Source: CAYLLN01 sp040901775 (GTDB lineage Bacteria; Planctomycetota; Planctomycetia; Pirellulales; Pirellulaceae). Taken from it: DNA of 22,954 nucleotides. The position numbers and the translations under genes were made by a program. The first letter of the stretch is position 1. Each line of letters starts with the position of its first letter. This document shows positions 20,365 to 22,954 of the stretch, piece by piece. The stretch covers positions 1-22,954 of the forward strand of contig JBBDYF010000162.1 in NCBI GenBank assembly GCA_040901775.1. Direction: 5' to 3'. The notes beneath the pieces are model-generated. The model saw only the letters and a program-made list of their open reading frames with translations, made no database searches and had not been told where the DNA came from.

Positions 20365-21249
20365 ATGCGTTCGCTTCGGCTCATTCTGAATGGCAAATCG
20401 GCCGGCGATCCGGCGGTGCGGGCGGCGGTCGAGCAGTTGCGCGCTGAAGGGTACTCGATCGACGTGCGCGTAACCTGGGAAGCTGGGCAGGGAGTCCGGT
20501 TTGCCGAAGAGGCGGCGGCGCAGGGAATCGACGTGGTCGTCGCGGGCGGGGGCGACGGCACGATCAACGAGATCGTTCACGGCTTGATGGCGTCGGAAAG
20601 CGCCTCGCGCCCGGCACTCGCCCTCCTGCCGCTGGGCACCGCGAACGACTTTGCCCGCAGTTGGAACGTCCCCTTGGGCGACGTAGCGGCCGCGCTGGCG
20701 ACTGCCGCCCAGTCGCCGCTGGACGAAATCGACGTGGGCCTGGTGAACGATTGCCCGTTCGTCAACGTGGCCAGCGGGGGCTTTGGGGCCGAAGTGACCG
20801 CCCGAACGTCGCCCGAAATGAAAAACCTGCTGGGGGGCGCGGCGTACTCGATTACCGGCCTGCTGACCGCCGCGCAGCTTACACCGTATCCCTGCCGTTT
20901 GGTGGCCGAGGGACAAACGTTCGACCTGTCGCTGGCAATGCTGGCCATCGGCAATGGGCGGATGGCGGGAGGGGGCTATGAAGTGGCGCCGCAGGCCCGC
21001 TTCGACGACGGCTTGCTGGACCTGGTTTTGGTTCCCGCCGTACCGCTGGCCGATCTGCCGACGCTGGTGGGCGAGCTGTTCAACGTCTCGGGCGAAGCGA
21101 ACCAGCATGTGCTTTATCGCCAGCTTGCCGAGTTCGAGATTCACTTTGAAAGCGAGTTTCAGCTCAACCTCGACGGCGAGCCGTTGCACGGCCGCGATTT
21201 TCACGTTTCGATCATGCCCCGGCGGTTGTCGATCGTGCGCCCGGCCTGA
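20365..21249 (+). CDS. yegS: YegS/diacylglycerol-kinase family lipid kinase
   Basis: This 294-residue protein has the diacylglycerol kinase catalytic domain: LRLILNGKSAG at the start, the nucleotide-binding GGGDGTINE (61-69), LPLGTANDFAR (88-98), then NVASGGFGAEVT and the C-terminal sandwich ending QLNLDGEPLHGRDFHVSIMP. It matches YegS in length (about 299 residues) and motifs. YegS phosphorylates phosphatidylglycerol in vitro; related enzymes use diacylglycerol or sphingosine-type lipids, so the substrate here is uncertain. It is probably membrane-associated from the cytosolic side. The Shine-Dalgarno is weak. A TTGCGA/TATACA promoter lies 63 bp upstream. It is a single gene, followed at once by the REP array. 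Confidence 0.9.
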   Translation: MRSLRLILNGKSAGDPAVRAAVEQLRAEGYSIDVRVTWEAGQGVRFAEEAAAQGIDVVVAGGGDGTINEIVHGLMASESASRPALALLPLGTANDFARSWNVPLGDVAAALATAAQSPLDEIDVGLVNDCPFVNVASGGFGAEVTARTSPEMKNLLGGAAYSITGLLTAAQLTPYPCRLVAEGQTFDLSLAMLAIGNGRMAGGGYEVAPQARFDDGLLDLVLVPAVPLADLPTLVGELFNVSGEANQHVLYRQLAEFEIHFESEFQLNLDGEPLHGRDFHVSIMPRRLSIVRPA

Positions 21250-21250
21250 G

Positions 21251-21342
21251 TTGTTGAGCGCGGGTCTCCAGACTTGTTGGGCGCGGGTCTCCAGACTTGT
21301 TGGGCGCGGGTCTCCAGACTTGTTGGGCGCGGGTCTCCAGAC
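21251..21342. repeat. Four tandem 23-bp REP-like units
   Basis: The unit TTGTTGG + GCGCGGGTCTCCAGAC begins at 21251, 21274, 21297 and 21320, nearly identical each time. The last copy runs on into CCCGC, completing the palindrome GGGTCT-CC-AGACCC. The inverted form of the same palindrome is on the far side of the transposase gene at 21979-22001. Confidence 0.9.
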
Positions 21343-21394
21343 CCCGCCCTCGGTCTGACCGCAGGTCTCCCTCCCGGCGGCAGGCCAATTTCGC

Positions 21395-21940
21395 TCAAAG
21401 CTCCAGCGCTGAAAGCACCACGTCGCTCGTTTCCTTCCCATCCGAATGGTAGAAACCGGCCGACGAAAACCGCCATTCTGAGGCCCGGCGCACGAGTCCT
21501 TTGCGACAAGGATTGGCATGCAGGTAGTCAATTTTCTGCCGCCAGAACCGCTCGGAAGTAATCGACATCGGATGCCGCGTCGGTTGCCAGAAACGATGCT
21601 GGCGGTCATCGCCCGCCGCTTCCTTCAAAACGGCTTGGAAACAAGCTGGACCGTGGCCTGCCAGGTAACCGACAAGCTTACGCCCAGTAAACTTACGCAT
21701 GTCCACCAACGTCTGCTCAAGTCGCTTTGGATCCCAGGCAGCGTCGAAAACAATCGCGTGGAGATGCGTCGGCATGATCACATAGGCATTGACCCGGAGC
21801 GACTTGGAGTCGCAGCAAAAGTTAAAGCTGTCGGTGACGATCTTGCACGGTTCTTCAGCCACGAAGACGGGTAGCCAATCAACGACTGAAAACGTGACGA
21901 AGTAAGCCGCCGGCTCCGCGACAAAACCGTAACGTTCCAT
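21395..21940 (-). CDS. REP-associated tyrosine transposase (RAYT, Y1_Tnp)
   Basis: This 181-residue single-domain HUH endonuclease of the IS200/IS605-like Y1 family has the HUH motif His59-Leu-His61 in VIMPTHLHAIV. The catalytic Tyr139 is in KIDYLHANPCRKGLV, the usual RAYT signature, followed by EWRFSSAGFY. RAYTs cut and rejoin single-stranded REP palindromes and are usually single-copy and not self-mobile. Probable cognate palindromes flank the gene on both sides in inverted orientation. ATG 21940 is the family start; only a weak ribosome binding site is visible. The gene appears intact. Confidence 0.9.
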   Translation of the reverse strand: MERYGFVAEPAAYFVTFSVVDWLPVFVAEEPCKIVTDSFNFCCDSKSLRVNAYVIMPTHLHAIVFDAAWDPKRLEQTLVDMRKFTGRKLVGYLAGHGPACFQAVLKEAAGDDRQHRFWQPTRHPMSITSERFWRQKIDYLHANPCRKGLVRRASEWRFSSAGFYHSDGKETSDVVLSALEL

Positions 21941-21978
21941 GCGTCACCTGCAGGAAGGAGACCTTCGGTCGGGTTCGC

Positions 21979-22001
21979 GGCGGGGTCTGGAGACCCGCGC
22001 C
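21979..22001. repeat. REP-like palindrome, right flank of the transposase
   Basis: GGCGGGGTCTGGAGACCCGC (21979-21998) followed by GCC is the reverse complement form of the 23-bp unit's palindrome at 21251-21342, here as a single copy 38 bp upstream of the transposase start. With the left array it forms a REP-RAYT-REP arrangement. Confidence 0.85.
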
Positions 22002-22012
22002 GAACAGGCGCT

Positions 22013-22954
22013 TCATTCGTAATCCCACTTCAGCACCCACGGGTCGTCGGTTCGCGTTTGAAAGGTTTTTAGCTCCTCCTTCATTTCGCCCAGCAGCTTG
22101 GCATAATTCGGATCGGCCGCCAGGTTTTTGGTTTCATCCGGGTCGTTCTTCAGGTCGTACAACTCGAATGCCGGCCGGTGGATGTAGTCGCCGACCGTTC
22201 GCTTGCCGTACAGGGTTTTTGGCCCCCGGCGATAGCGGTCTTGCCAGGCGGGGGCCGCCCACAGGTCGCTGGCGAACGGATACGGAAGGCCCGCCGCGAT
22301 GTTCCAGATCAGCTTGTGCTCGCGCGTGCGAACGACGCGCATCGGGTAATACATCGTGATCTCGTGGAACGTGTGCGAGGCGTTGACTCGGTCCCAGTCC
22401 TGGGGATTCTCTTCGCGGACGGCGTTTTTCCACGAGCGGCCGTGCAGCTTGTGATTCTGGGGAAGCGCTTCGGCAAAGTCGAGGATCGTCGGCGTCAGAT
22501 CGACGTGGCTGACCAGCGCATTGCAGACGTGTCCTTGCTGCCCTCCCGCACCCCCAGCCGGCTTCACCACAAACGGCACCCGCATCCCTCCCTCATACAC
22601 CGTGGTCTTCCCGCCGGGAAAGGCGATGCCGTGGTCGCTCGTGAAGAGGATTACCGTGTTGTCGTACAGCTTCGCTTCTTTGAGCAAGGCGATCAGCCGG
22701 CCCAAGCCTTGATCGATCCGCGAGACCGACTGGTAGTACTGCGCCAGTTCGTTCCGGCAGACGGGCGTGTCGGGCAGAAACGGCGGCACGATCACCTCCC
22801 GCGGATCGTACTTCACCTCGGTCACCCCCGCGTAGCCGCCAGTCGCCTTGTTGCCGAACGGGTTCGGCTGCAAGTCGTCGGGCAGTTTGGGATCGACCGC
22901 CAGGTGCCCGCCGCTGCGGTGCGGATCGGCCGTGCAGAAATACAGAAAGAACGG
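22013..22954 (-). CDS. Sulfatase, C-terminal part (runs off the window)
   Basis: At least 313 residues of a type I sulfatase of the alkaline phosphatase superfamily are visible; the frame is open to the window edge, where it reads PFFLYFCTADPHRSGG. Visible motifs are the metal-binding TSDHG with HGIAFPGGKTTVYEGGMRVP (a conserved basic/His-containing region), VSHVDLTPTILDFA, and the C-terminal FELYDLKNDPDETKNLAADP. The N-terminal CxPSR formylglycine site lies outside the window, so catalytic competence cannot be judged. Planctomycetes use many such exported sulfatases on sulfated polysaccharides. The stop at 22013 adjoins the REP element. No neighbouring anaerobic maturase gene is visible. Confidence 0.93.
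   Translation of the reverse strand, partial: PFFLYFCTADPHRSGGHLAVDPKLPDDLQPNPFGNKATGGYAGVTEVKYDPREVIVPPFLPDTPVCRNELAQYYQSVSRIDQGLGRLIALLKEAKLYDNTVILFTSDHGIAFPGGKTTVYEGGMRVPFVVKPAGGAGGQQGHVCNALVSHVDLTPTILDFAEALPQNHKLHGRSWKNAVREENPQDWDRVNASHTFHEITMYYPMRVVRTREHKLIWNIAAGLPYPFASDLWAAPAWQDRYRRGPKTLYGKRTVGDYIHRPAFELYDLKNDPDETKNLAADPNYAKLLGEMKEELKTFQTRTDDPWVLKWDYE

Noticed and set aside
21251..21342. CRISPR array or coding tandem repeat
   Set aside because: Units are directly adjacent without spacers and match the palindrome flanking the RAYT gene.
20242..21609. 455-codon minus-strand frame across the lipid kinase, REP array and transposase
   Set aside because: It reads through the 23-bp repeats and antisense of the kinase; it does not correspond to a protein family.

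Overview
The window looks like chromosomal DNA of a planctomycete (Pirellulales-like). The evidence is the GC-rich coding sequence, three DUF1501 proteins, three DUF1559 pseudopilin-like proteins with the H-X9-DG motif, small regulatory-domain lipoproteins with Cys-Gly-Cys lipoboxes, a PQQ-type beta-propeller, a Kelch protein, a sulfatase, a DUF1553 remnant, and many short intergenic palindromes. This assignment is inferred from protein families; no rRNA or other marker is present.

Layout. 1-235: palindromic tandem repeats. 235-1587 (-): DUF1501 protein. 1727-4725 (+): operon 1, DUF1559 - lipoprotein - PepSY membrane protein. 4739-6305 (+): operon 2, a paralogous DUF1559 - lipoprotein pair. 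6346-7770 (-): second DUF1501. 7771-10325: an eroded zone with hairpin mosaics, a GC-poorer Mrr-type restriction endonuclease, a small conserved protein of unknown function and a chimeric pseudogene (glycosyltransferase start joined to a DUF1553 end). 14306-10326 (-): operon 3, DUF1559 - lipoprotein - Kelch - PQQ propeller. 14332-14650: gene relics. 14652-16070 (-): third DUF1501. 16158-17336 (-): carA. 17337-18820: a repeat-rich islet with an XRE regulator and a BrnT-like protein between inverted copies of one palindrome. 18821-20110 (-): alaC-like aminotransferase. 20365-21249 (+): YegS/DagK-like lipid kinase. 21251-22001: a RAYT transposase between copies of its probable REP palindrome. 22013-22954 (-): 3' part of a sulfatase gene that runs off the window.

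The most notable system is the set of three DUF1559-lipoprotein operons. Each starts with the same promoter architecture: TTGACA, a 16-nt spacer, a -10 ending in AAT, 9-11 nt, then a 15-bp 7-1-7 inverted repeat resembling a Fur box (TGAGACTCAGTATCA or TGAGATTGATTCTCA). Each is followed by a 120-170 nt leader in which a long-range stem encloses a CCAGCC-rich segment complementary to that gene's own ribosome binding site or start codon. One operon encodes a PepSY-associated membrane protein of the type linked to ferric-siderophore reduction. I infer a metal-responsive (probably iron) regulon that deploys pseudopilin-like and lipoprotein surface components, perhaps with RNA-level control as well.

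Duplication and decay are also evident. A relic of the DUF1501 3' end lies antisense within the last 34 codons of the PepSY gene, and the promoter-to-pilin-signal cassettes of operons 1 and 2 are nearly identical while the rest of the proteins have diverged.
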